DNA of 64,000 nt from Actinomycetota bacterium (lineage in GTDB: Bacteria > Actinomycetota > Acidimicrobiia > Acidimicrobiales > Ilumatobacteraceae). Position 1 is the stretch's first letter. Every line of letters starts with the position of its first letter. Under the pieces are notes generated by a model. That model searched no databases, was not told the origin of the DNA, and saw only the letters and a list, made by a program, of their open reading frames with translations. Location of the stretch: contig QYPH01000048.1 of assembly GCA_007279905.1 (NCBI GenBank), positions 1 through 64,000 of the forward strand. Direction: 5' to 3'. The translations under genes and the position numbers were made by a program. Below, piece by piece: positions 48,444 through 57,346 of this stretch.

Positions 48444-49631
48444 ATGGCAACGATCTCAACAGACAATCAATTGACGGCCGCCGAGAGGCGACGAGCCGTT
48501 TTGAACAGAACCGGCAAGGCGCAGTCGAGCAGACTTGCGACAGAGGTACCAAGCCGTGTCTATTACGGAATTGTCGGTGTGATTACAGTGCTCGTTGTAT
48601 TTGGCCTGATCATGGTGCTGTCATCGTCGTCAATTGTTTCGATCAACAATGGCGGTTCGGCTTGGTATATGTTTCGCAAGCAGTTGGCGTGGTCGTTTTG
48701 TGGTTTCTTTGCGCTTTTGTTGACCTATCGAATGCCGTATCACATCTGGAACCGGCTCGTGAAGTATGTGCTTGGAGTAGGAATATTTTTGATGCTGCTT
48801 CCGTTTTCTCCGCTCGGTATCACCATCAACGGAGCTCGCGCGTGGGCCGAAATCGGCCCAGTTCGTTTTCAGCCATCGGAAATGTTGAAAGTTGCAGTGT
48901 TGTTGTATTGCGCTAGCTTGCTTGGTCGTCGACGTAAAGAGATTGAAGACCTTCGACGAACGTTTACACCTATAGTGCTCGTTTGGTTTATTTCGGTTGT
49001 GTTGTGCATGATGCAAAAAGACTTTGGTGCGGCAATCGTTTTTACATGCGTGATTTTGTCAACGATGTTTATCGCTGGTACGCCATTGAGGCTGATCGGC
49101 ACTGTTGGTGCTTTCACAGTGTTGGGTTCGGTCATCGCAATTTCTGCAAGTTCTCGAATGCAACAGCGCTTCTTGTCGTTTAGGGATCTTGATGCCAACA
49201 AAGGCCATTCGGCGTATCAAGTGTGGCAATCAATTTTGAGTATTTCGAATGGTGGCATTACTGGTGTGGGTGCCGGTCAGGGAACTGGCAAGTGGGGCTA
49301 TGTACCACTAGCGCACAGCGATTTCATCTTCGCGATTGTTGCTGAAGAGTTTGGACTCATTGGGTCTGCAATGGTGCTCGGTCTGTTTTTGGCACTTGCG
49401 TTACTCGGTATTCAAGTCGCGTTGCGCGCACGAGATCCGTTTGGTGCGGTACTTGCTGGTGGCATCACAACTTGGTTATGTATCCAGGCAGCAATCAACA
49501 TTGGTGGAGTGATTGGCGCATTGCCCGTTACCGGTTTGACTTTGCCATTTATCTCATACGGAGGCAGTTCGCTGTTTATGGTGATGGCAGCTTCAGGGCT
49601 TTTGCTCAACGTTGCGCGTAATATGAAGTAG
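48444..49631 (+). CDS. ftsW: SEDS division glycosyltransferase FtsW
   Basis: QKDFGAAIVF; PVTGLTLPFISYGGSSLFMVMAASGLLLNV. Confidence 0.96.
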   Translation: MATISTDNQLTAAERRRAVLNRTGKAQSSRLATEVPSRVYYGIVGVITVLVVFGLIMVLSSSSIVSINNGGSAWYMFRKQLAWSFCGFFALLLTYRMPYHIWNRLVKYVLGVGIFLMLLPFSPLGITINGARAWAEIGPVRFQPSEMLKVAVLLYCASLLGRRRKEIEDLRRTFTPIVLVWFISVVLCMMQKDFGAAIVFTCVILSTMFIAGTPLRLIGTVGAFTVLGSVIAISASSRMQQRFLSFRDLDANKGHSAYQVWQSILSISNGGITGVGAGQGTGKWGYVPLAHSDFIFAIVAEEFGLIGSAMVLGLFLALALLGIQVALRARDPFGAVLAGGITTWLCIQAAINIGGVIGALPVTGLTLPFISYGGSSLFMVMAASGLLLNVARNMK

Positions 49632-49635
49632 AGCC

Positions 49636-50802
49636 ATGGTTGTCCCTACCCCTACGACTTATGCCGTTATCACGGGGGGCGCCACGAGTGGGCATGTTGT
49701 TCCTGCACTTTCGATCATCGAACTCTTGGTTGAGGCCGATCATGCAAAAGAAAATTTATTGTATGTGGGCTCGAATAGGGGTATTGAAACTACGTTGGTT
49801 CCGCCAACCGGTGTTGCGTGCATGTTTTTAAGTGTTGATGGATTTCAACGGGGATTTTCTTTCTCAAATATCAAGCGTAATTTCAAGATGCTGCCGCTGA
49901 TGATGCGAGCAACACAGAAAGCGACACAGATTTTGGTGCAAACTCAGCCGCGCGTGGTCGTGTCGGTTGGTGGGTATGTCAGTGCCCCAATCTGTAGGGC
50001 TGCACGACGACTCAAGATTCCTGTAGTGACATGTTCATACGACAGTCAGCCTGGATTGGCGACAAAAATGCAGGCTCGGTATGCGGCCGTAGTTGCAGTG
50101 GCGCAACTGCCAAGCGCGTTGCCACATGCTCGTCTGAGTGGCGCACCTGTTCGTGGCGAACTTCGTACGTTGGATATTCGAGCAACACGAACTGCAGCGC
50201 GTGAACGATTGGCATTTTCGCCTACTGTCAAACTTGTTGTCGTGATGGGTGGTTCGCTTGGCTCATCTGTGTTAAATAATGCGACCCAAAAGTTTGTTGC
50301 AGACATGAATGAAAAGCTGGCTGCGAATGTTTCTGTGTTACACATTGCTGGCGAGAGATTTATGGATTCGTTCAGTCTTCCAAGCGTGATCAAGCGACTC
50401 GACGGCACCGTTCAATATCAGCGCATCGCCTACAGCAACCAGATGCGCGACATCTATGGGGCTGCGGATGTGGTGGTGTCGCGCTCGGGGGCTTCAACAG
50501 TTGCAGAAATCGCGACTGTCGGTGTTGCTTCAATTTTGATTCCTTGGAAGGATGCAGCAGAAAATCATCAGATGACTAATGCCAAGTCATTGAGCGAAAG
50601 AGGTGGCGCGGTTTTGCTGGAAGAATCGCACCTTACCCCCGAGGTGTTTTCACAACGAGTTTGCGAACTATTGCAAGACGACACTCTGCGGTTGCAGTTG
50701 GCAAAAACGGCTCGTGAGATCGGATCGGCTCATCGCAATTGCTCAATTGCGGCTCTTGTTGAATCGGTTGCTCTTGTCGCGCCGAGATTGGAATCGAAGT
50801 GA
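49636..50802 (+). CDS. murG: UDP-GlcNAc:MurNAc-pentapeptide-PP-undecaprenol GlcNAc transferase MurG (divergent acceptor motifs)
   Basis: TGGATSGHVVPALS; VSVGGYVSAP; SRSGASTVAEIATVGVASILIPW; NHQMTNA. Confidence 0.93.
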   Translation: MVVPTPTTYAVITGGATSGHVVPALSIIELLVEADHAKENLLYVGSNRGIETTLVPPTGVACMFLSVDGFQRGFSFSNIKRNFKMLPLMMRATQKATQILVQTQPRVVVSVGGYVSAPICRAARRLKIPVVTCSYDSQPGLATKMQARYAAVVAVAQLPSALPHARLSGAPVRGELRTLDIRATRTAARERLAFSPTVKLVVVMGGSLGSSVLNNATQKFVADMNEKLAANVSVLHIAGERFMDSFSLPSVIKRLDGTVQYQRIAYSNQMRDIYGAADVVVSRSGASTVAEIATVGVASILIPWKDAAENHQMTNAKSLSERGGAVLLEESHLTPEVFSQRVCELLQDDTLRLQLAKTAREIGSAHRNCSIAALVESVALVAPRLESK

Positions 50803-52235
50803 CCACGCAAGTGTTGTTTGATCTGTCAACGCCACGTCGCATCCATATTGTGGGCGTAGGAGGACCGGGCATGAGCGCGATTGCACAAGTGTTGTGCGAA
50901 ATGGGCCATGCAGTTTCCGGAAGCGATATTCATGATTCGCATGTGCTCGATCGTCTGCGTGCAATTGGCGTAAGCATCATCGTTGGTCACAATGCACAAA
51001 TCGTGAATGATTGTGACCTAGTGACTGCATCAACCGCCATACCCGCCACAAATATCGAAATTGTAGAAGCGGCGAGGCAAGCGATTGTGGTGCTGACTCG
51101 TGCTCAGATCCTTCGTTCAATTTGTGCCATGAAGAAATCTGTAGGTGTGGCTGGCACACACGGCAAGACCACAACCTCGGCGATGTTGATGCATATTCTG
51201 TCGGCAGCGCAGCAGCACCCAAGTTTTGTGATCGGCGGTGATGTGCACGGACTTGAGTCTGGGGCAGGGTGGCGAAGCGGGGAGTGTTTGATTGTCGAGG
51301 CCGACGAAAGTGATTCGACTCATTTGGCACTGCCATTACACGGAACGATATTGACCAACGTTGATGTCGATCATCTCGACCACTTCGCAACATTTGACAA
51401 GATCGTTGAAAGTTTTGACCTCTATCTCACGAACATCGGCGGTCCGAAGGTGTTGTGCCTAGATGATCGGGTCTGTCTGTCGCTGAGTCAATCTCATGCA
51501 TGCAGCACCTACGGCATACATGCTGATTGTGATGTTCGCGCGATCAATGTTGTGCTCGCAGATGGAACGAGTCATTTTGATGTTGAGATGCGCCAGTCGG
51601 GCTCTCATGACAAGCGCGAAATGGTTGGGTCGGTAAATGTTCCATTGCGTGGAGTACACAACGTGCTCAACGCATTGGGTGCTTTGACGATGGCGATGCA
51701 ACTTGGGGTTGATTTTGCGGCTGCCAGTCGAGCAATGAACAATTTTGGTGGTGTTGCACGTCGGTTTGACATTAAGGGTGTTGATGGTGGCGTGACATTT
51801 GTAGATGACTATGCGCATTTGCCGAACGAAATTGCTGCAGTGTTGCAGGGCGCTCGAGACACAACCGATTCATGGAATCGTGTCGTGGCTGTATTTCAGC
51901 CAAATAGATTTAACAGAATGAGTGTGATGTCCGATGCTTATGCGGATGCCTTTGTCGATGCAGATGTAGTGGTGGTCACCGAAATCTATTCTTCTGGAAC
52001 CACGCCGATACCTGGCGTAACTGGCAAACTTGTTGTTGATGCAATCCGGCGCGAACACCCTGCAACACGAGTTGAGTGGATTGCTCAGTGGGATGACCTC
52101 GTGAGCTTCCTCGCTTCCGAACTCACGACAGGCGACCTGTGTATCTCGATGGGCTGCGGAGATGTCGCGTTACTGCCTGGTGAAGTGATGTCTTTGCGTC
52201 AGAGTCATCGCGCTCATAACCCTCAGAGCAAATAG
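50799..52235 (+). CDS. murC: UDP-MurNAc:L-Ala ligase
   Basis: IVGVGGPGMSAIAQVL, GVAGTHGKTTTSAML, VEADESDSTHLAL, FVDDYAHLPNEIAAVL. Confidence 0.96.
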   Translation: MTTQVLFDLSTPRRIHIVGVGGPGMSAIAQVLCEMGHAVSGSDIHDSHVLDRLRAIGVSIIVGHNAQIVNDCDLVTASTAIPATNIEIVEAARQAIVVLTRAQILRSICAMKKSVGVAGTHGKTTTSAMLMHILSAAQQHPSFVIGGDVHGLESGAGWRSGECLIVEADESDSTHLALPLHGTILTNVDVDHLDHFATFDKIVESFDLYLTNIGGPKVLCLDDRVCLSLSQSHACSTYGIHADCDVRAINVVLADGTSHFDVEMRQSGSHDKREMVGSVNVPLRGVHNVLNALGALTMAMQLGVDFAAASRAMNNFGGVARRFDIKGVDGGVTFVDDYAHLPNEIAAVLQGARDTTDSWNRVVAVFQPNRFNRMSVMSDAYADAFVDADVVVVTEIYSSGTTPIPGVTGKLVVDAIRREHPATRVEWIAQWDDLVSFLASELTTGDLCISMGCGDVALLPGEVMSLRQSHRAHNPQSK

Positions 52236-52239
52236 CCAT

Positions 52240-54501
52240 ATGAGCACGCATCGATCTTTGCAACGACCAGCAACTCGAGCGGAGCTAGATCTTGCGACGC
52301 AATTGTTCGAAAATCGTGCGCAAATCAATGTGTCTCTTGCGCAATTTACGACGTACAAAGTTGGCGGCAGCGCCGCGCTGCACATGCATATTGAATCAAT
52401 TGAAGATTTAGAACGAGTGAGTGCAGTCCTGGCTCAAGTAGATCTGCCGCTTTTGGTGATTGGACGAGGCAGCAACATGTTGATAGCCGACACCGGTTTT
52501 GCTGGTTTGGCAATTACTTTTGGAAATTTTCTGGAATACATCGACTTACCCGACCGATCAGAACAAGATGTTGAACCGATTGCGCTTTTCGGTGGATCGG
52601 TGTTGTTGCCAGTGGCAGCTAGGCAAAGTGTTCATCGTGGATTGACTGGGCTCGAGTGGGGCGTTGGTGTACCAGGCACCATTGGCGGTGCCGTGCGCAT
52701 GAATGCTGGTGGTCATGGTTCTGATATGGCTGCTTCGCTTGTGTCAGCACGCATCTTTCATCTACGACGCGGTATTGAGGCGTATGTTGACGCAGTCGAT
52801 TTGGGATTGCGATTTAGGGGTTCAGCGATTGCGGATCACCATGTGGTGCTGAGTGCAACGCTCAATTTGGGTTGGGCAACCGATACGGATGCATGTGAAG
52901 ACAAGCTCACAGAGATCGTGAAATGGCGCAGAGACAACCAGCCAGGTGGTCAAAACGCAGGATCTGTTTTCGTTAATCCTGTACCAGGAGAAGTCTCGGC
53001 TGGTGCCCTCATCGATCAGATTGGAATGCGCGGATTTCGAATAGGAAGCGCGCATGTCTCGGAAAAGCACGCCAATTTTATTCAGGCCGACGAAGGTGGG
53101 TTGGCTGCCGACATCGTGCAAGTGATGGCCGAGATTCGTCGTCGTGTAAAAGAGTCATCTGGGTATGACCTGCGAAGCGAAATACGACTCGCAGGTTTTG
53201 ATGCTGCAATTGATCCGAGTCTTGCCGATGTATTGACCAGTGAATCGGATACGAGTGTGGCAACAGTGAGGCTTGAACACATTTTTGATCGCAATGCGAG
53301 TACGTCGATTGTCGCCGACACATCCATTCCGTTGTCCATCATCACTGCTACAACTTTTCAAGATTCAATGGACGTGTCGGAGCAGGTACTTGATGAGTTG
53401 CGTTCGGTTTTTAATGACAACACATTTGTCGGCGAGGATCAGCCCACAGTTGCATCGGTCACCGATATCAAAACCAGGGAAGTGACGGTAAATACAACTG
53501 CGACTGTTACATCGGCAACAAATTTGCCGACTACTTCGTCTATTGCTTCGTCTATTGCTTCGTCTGATACTGCGCCTACGCGAGTTGTCATTGTTGATGA
53601 CGACTTCCGTCAGCCATCCGAAACAGATTTCCCAAGTGACACCTCGTCGCAATCGGTACACCAGGCACCGACATCGGTACGTGTGCTGATCACTGACGAA
53701 GATATTGCCAGCGAGAATGATGCACAAATCATTGTTGGCACTGAATGGAGCAATTCGAAGCGATCTCGCAAGTTACTTCGAGCGGCTAAAAAAAGAGTTG
53801 TTGGTGGTAATGCACGAAAGCGTTTGGTGATAACAGGTTTTGGTCTTGTGATTTTGATTGGCATTGTTCTTGTCGTGCTCGCTTCGCCAATCGTGGCTGT
53901 ACGAACAGTGCGCGTGGAGGGTGCAAAATATGCTGATGCCGCTCTTGTGCGAAGTGTTGCCGAGTCGTTGAAGGGCAAGTCTGTGCTTACCGTTGATACG
54001 AAAACGGCGCAACAACGACTTGAGGGTGACCCATGGATCGAATCGGTGCGGATCTCAACAAGCCTGCCAAGTCGTGTATTGATTCAAATTAATGAGCGCA
54101 CTCCTGCTGCTTGGTTTCTTGGGGTTGACAATCGGGCTCGAGTGATTGACCCGAATGGATTGGTATTAAGTGTGGTGGAGGGGCGACCAACCCAATACAT
54201 GTGGATCGAAGGAACGGGACCAAACTTGACTCCCGGCGCGAGTTCGACGGCTGCGTATAAGGCTGCTGGTCAATTGGCTCTGTCATTACCGCCAGAGCTT
54301 GCCCCAATGGTCAAGCACCTTGGCGTGGCTGGCTCGGATCAGATCACGATGACCCTCAAAACAGGCACAATTATCAATTTTGGATCGCCTGTAGATATGC
54401 GAAACAAGCTTGTGAATGTCGTGGTTTTGCTACGGCGCCAAGATGTCAACTCGATTATCAGCATTGATGTCTCGACGGGAACTCCGGTAGTTCAGTCGTA
54501 A
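52240..54501 (+). CDS. murB-ftsQ: Fused UDP-N-acetylenolpyruvoylglucosamine reductase (MurB) - FtsQ division protein
   Basis: N-terminal MurB (FTTYKVGGSA, VIGRGSNMLIADTGF, GVPGTIGGAVRMNAGGHG, QNAGSVFVNP, RSEIRLAGF); about 200-aa Ser/Thr-rich linker; TM RLVITGFGLVILIGIVLVVLAS; POTRA/FtsQ (IVAVRTVRVEGAKYADAALV...DPWIESVRISTSLPSRVLIQINERTPAAWF). One uninterrupted ORF. Confidence 0.93.
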   Translation: MSTHRSLQRPATRAELDLATQLFENRAQINVSLAQFTTYKVGGSAALHMHIESIEDLERVSAVLAQVDLPLLVIGRGSNMLIADTGFAGLAITFGNFLEYIDLPDRSEQDVEPIALFGGSVLLPVAARQSVHRGLTGLEWGVGVPGTIGGAVRMNAGGHGSDMAASLVSARIFHLRRGIEAYVDAVDLGLRFRGSAIADHHVVLSATLNLGWATDTDACEDKLTEIVKWRRDNQPGGQNAGSVFVNPVPGEVSAGALIDQIGMRGFRIGSAHVSEKHANFIQADEGGLAADIVQVMAEIRRRVKESSGYDLRSEIRLAGFDAAIDPSLADVLTSESDTSVATVRLEHIFDRNASTSIVADTSIPLSIITATTFQDSMDVSEQVLDELRSVFNDNTFVGEDQPTVASVTDIKTREVTVNTTATVTSATNLPTTSSIASSIASSDTAPTRVVIVDDDFRQPSETDFPSDTSSQSVHQAPTSVRVLITDEDIASENDAQIIVGTEWSNSKRSRKLLRAAKKRVVGGNARKRLVITGFGLVILIGIVLVVLASPIVAVRTVRVEGAKYADAALVRSVAESLKGKSVLTVDTKTAQQRLEGDPWIESVRISTSLPSRVLIQINERTPAAWFLGVDNRARVIDPNGLVLSVVEGRPTQYMWIEGTGPNLTPGASSTAAYKAAGQLALSLPPELAPMVKHLGVAGSDQITMTLKTGTIINFGSPVDMRNKLVNVVVLLRRQDVNSIISIDVSTGTPVVQS

Positions 54502-54502
54502 C

Positions 54503-54544
54503 AATCTGGCGTGGACAAACTGGCGTGGGCAATCTGGCGTGAAC
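54503..54544. repeat. Three tandem 14-bp repeats upstream of ftsZ
   Basis: aatctggcgtggac / aaactggcgtgggc / aatctggcgtgaac, directly after the ftsQ stop. Confidence 0.85.
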
Positions 54545-54647
54545 AACGCGAGGGTGAACGATCAACTAGCCTATAGCCAACATAAAAACCTGCGTTTTTG
54601 ACAGAGCAACTGGGGTTGTCACCAACGCTTCGTAGGAGGATTACGCA

Positions 54648-55751
54648 ATGGCTGGTGCACCACAAAACTTTTTGGCTGTAATCAAAGTAATAGGAGTCGG
54701 TGGAGCGGGCGTTAACGCCATCAATCGAATGATCGACTCCAATTTGAGAGGAGTCGAGTTTGTGGCAGTCAACACCGATGCGCAGGCATTGTTGATGAGC
54801 GATGCAGATTTCAAGATTGACATCGGTCGCGAAATTACTCGTGGCCTTGGTGCAGGTAGCGACCCAGCGATTGGTCAAGACGCCGCCGAAGCAAGTCGAA
54901 GTGATATCGAAGAAATTGTTAGTGGTGCAGATATGGTATTTATTACCGCTGGTGAAGGTGGTGGTACCGGTACTGGTGCAGCACCGATCATCGCAGAGAT
55001 CGCACGCGCCGCTGGTGCATTAACAGTTGGCATCGTGACACGTCCGTTTGGTTTTGAAGGTCGTCGTCGTGCGATGCAAGCGGAAGCTGGTATCGCAAAG
55101 TTGCGCGAAAAAGTCGACACGCTGATCATCATTCCCAACGAACGGTTGTTGTCGGTTGCCACCGAGAAGACGAGTTTGTTGGATGCCTTTAAGCGCGCGG
55201 ATGAAGTGCTCTTGCAAGGCGTTGCTGGTATTACCAATTTGATCACCACACCAGGTCTGATCAACACCGACTTTGCCGACGTCAAAATGATTTTGACAAA
55301 TGCAGGCACGGCTTTGATGGGCACGGGCAAGGCAAAGGGCGACAATCGTGCGATTGCTGCAGCAACTTCTGCAATCAACTCGCCACTGCTCGAGTCCTCA
55401 ATTGAGGGCGCAAGAGGCATTTTGCTGAACATCACCGGACCTTCCGACATGGGGTTGTTTGAACTGAATGCCGCTGCCGAAATTGTGCATGCCGTTGCGC
55501 ATCAGGACGCCAATATCATTTTTGGAACAGTGATCAACGACGAACTCGAAGACGAGGTGCAAGTCACCGTTATCGCCGCCGGCTTCGATCGATCTGACCC
55601 TGGAATGGCGAGAGGCTCGAATCGCGGAGACGGTCGCGCCGATACTCGCGGCGAACAGCGTGGAAGTCGAATCAAAGAGTTGTTTGGTTCTGGCGAAGAC
55701 CCACTGCGTGATTCCTCTGATGGCTTTGACGTTCCAGACTTTCTCAAGTAG
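54648..55751 (+). CDS. ftsZ: Cell division protein FtsZ
   Basis: [45 protein letters not shown]-terminal peptide DVPDFLK. Confidence 0.99.
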   Translation: MAGAPQNFLAVIKVIGVGGAGVNAINRMIDSNLRGVEFVAVNTDAQALLMSDADFKIDIGREITRGLGAGSDPAIGQDAAEASRSDIEEIVSGADMVFITAGEGGGTGTGAAPIIAEIARAAGALTVGIVTRPFGFEGRRRAMQAEAGIAKLREKVDTLIIIPNERLLSVATEKTSLLDAFKRADEVLLQGVAGITNLITTPGLINTDFADVKMILTNAGTALMGTGKAKGDNRAIAAATSAINSPLLESSIEGARGILLNITGPSDMGLFELNAAAEIVHAVAHQDANIIFGTVINDELEDEVQVTVIAAGFDRSDPGMARGSNRGDGRADTRGEQRGSRIKELFGSGEDPLRDSSDGFDVPDFLK

Positions 55752-55788
55752 AAGCGTGGAAGTTTGGCGCTAGCGCCAATACGTAATT

Positions 55789-56460
55789 GTGAACCAGATT
55801 GATGTTGCGCAACGCGTTGTCGAGTTGCGAGATCGCATTTTGCGTGCAGGTGGAAAGAATGTTGGCATCGTTGCCGTCACGAAGACGTTTGGCGCGCAAT
55901 CTTGGCATGACGCGAAGTTTGCTGGATGCGAAGCTATTGGCGAAAACTATGCCCAAGAAATCATTGCCAAATCGGACCTAGTACCACGGGCTGATCGATT
56001 GCCGGTGCACTTCATTGGCCAATTGCAAACCAACAAGATCAAGTCGCTCTTTGACATTGTGGACGTATGGCAGTCGGTAGACCGGGCTTCAGTGGTGAGC
56101 GAACTTGTCAAGCGGCATGCAGTACGAACAATTGATGGCCGGTGCGAGATGTTTTTGCAGATCAACACCACGAATGAGCCTGATAAGGGTGGTTGTGACC
56201 CAAGTGAGGCCCAATTGCTTCTCCATCAAGCCCAAAATGGGGGACTGGACGTGATTGGTCTGATGACCGTAGGACCAACCGATATGGATCCAGTGACCAC
56301 TCGAGCATCTTTTCGGCTGTTGAAGCAGCTGGCAAACGACCTCGGGGTGTTGCAGTTGTCGATGGGGATGTCGAGCGATGTGGAGATTGCGGTCGAGGAG
56401 GGCTCAACCTTGGTGAGGGTTGGCTCAGCGTTGTTTGGGGATCGTCCACATTCTCACTAG
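55789..56460 (+). CDS. YggS-family PLP-binding protein
   Basis: IVAVTKTFGAQSWHDAKFAGCEAIGENYAQE; HFIGQLQTNKIKSL; GMSSDVEIAVEEGSTLVRVGSALFG. Confidence 0.95.
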   Translation: MNQIDVAQRVVELRDRILRAGGKNVGIVAVTKTFGAQSWHDAKFAGCEAIGENYAQEIIAKSDLVPRADRLPVHFIGQLQTNKIKSLFDIVDVWQSVDRASVVSELVKRHAVRTIDGRCEMFLQINTTNEPDKGGCDPSEAQLLLHQAQNGGLDVIGLMTVGPTDMDPVTTRASFRLLKQLANDLGVLQLSMGMSSDVEIAVEEGSTLVRVGSALFGDRPHSH

Positions 56461-56483
56461 CAGAGTGCTGTAAAGTGTTCATA

Positions 56484-57059
56484 ATGTCAATGTTTAGACG
56501 CGCAATGGACTATTTGGGTCTTGGCCCTGATGATGCCTACGACGATTACGACGCCTCGGTGGCTGTTGAACGTCCAGCAGCTCGTAACACGCGCGGGGCA
56601 GGTGCGTCACGTCGCCCTCAACCTCAACCGTATAGAGATGGGTATGGCGATGAGTACGAAGATGATGTCGAAGACGACATTGAGGTTGCACCGCGTGCGC
56701 GAAATGGTTCTGGAGCACGGCCTGCCGCGGTGAGGGCGCAAGGTCAACGCGACGACTCAAGTGTGCAACTACGACCTTCTGGTGCGAGCACTGGTGGAAC
56801 GGTGAAAAAACTTACTCAGACAACAGCTGAGCCCGTATTGATTCGTCCTACGCGCTACGACCAAGCAAAAGATATTGCAGACTTACTCAAGAGTGGTCAA
56901 CCTGTTGCAATGAATATTGGAGCAGCAGACTCCGAGATTGCTCGAAGGCTGATTGACTTTGCAAGCGGAGTTATTTACGGAATCGAAGGTCAAATGGAAA
57001 AGATTGCACCGGGTGTATTTCTGCTCACACCTCGTGGCACGCGCGTAATTCGTGACTGA
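56484..57059 (+). CDS. sepF: Cell division protein SepF
   Basis: MSMFRRAMDYLGLGPDD; C-terminal RPTRYDQAKDIADLLKSGQPVAMNI...RLIDFASGVIYGIEGQMEKIAPGVFLLTP. Confidence 0.95.
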   Translation: MSMFRRAMDYLGLGPDDAYDDYDASVAVERPAARNTRGAGASRRPQPQPYRDGYGDEYEDDVEDDIEVAPRARNGSGARPAAVRAQGQRDDSSVQLRPSGASTGGTVKKLTQTTAEPVLIRPTRYDQAKDIADLLKSGQPVAMNIGAADSEIARRLIDFASGVIYGIEGQMEKIAPGVFLLTPRGTRVIRD

Positions 57060-57303
57060 AATTCTCTGCAAGCTTGTAGATCTCTACATTTACCTGATCA
57101 TTGGAAGAGTGATTCTGTCGTGGTTTCCTGCCAACCCCAATGGGCCACTTGGCCAAGTGGTGGCCGTAGTGATGAAATTGACCGATCCAGTCCTCGTACC
57201 TGTTCGACGTGCCTTGCCGCTTGCAGGGTCGCTCGATCTTTCGCCCCTCGTGGTATTACTGTTTTTGCAAATCGTTGTGCAGGGCATGTTGCTTCGTTGC
57301 TAA
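57052..57303 (+). CDS. YggT-family membrane protein
   Basis: LYIYLIIGRVILSWFPANPNGPLGQ...LTDPVLVPVRRALP. Confidence 0.9.
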   Translation: MTEILCKLVDLYIYLIIGRVILSWFPANPNGPLGQVVAVVMKLTDPVLVPVRRALPLAGSLDLSPLVVLLFLQIVVQGMLLRC

Positions 57304-57346
57304 GCATCTAGCCAGTGCGACACATTTGCCTTTACAATGACGCATC

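Noticed and set aside
52240-54501. Sequencing frameshift creating an artificial MurB-FtsQ fusion
   Set aside because: Both halves and the linker share one frame with no internal stop over about 200 codons of linker; a single indel would have to coincide with a long open linker. Not fully excluded without reads.
55752-55788. Missing PgeF/YlmD (laccase-domain) gene between ftsZ and yggS as a major finding
   Set aside because: Its absence from this position is real but it is dispensable and often relocated; too weak alone.
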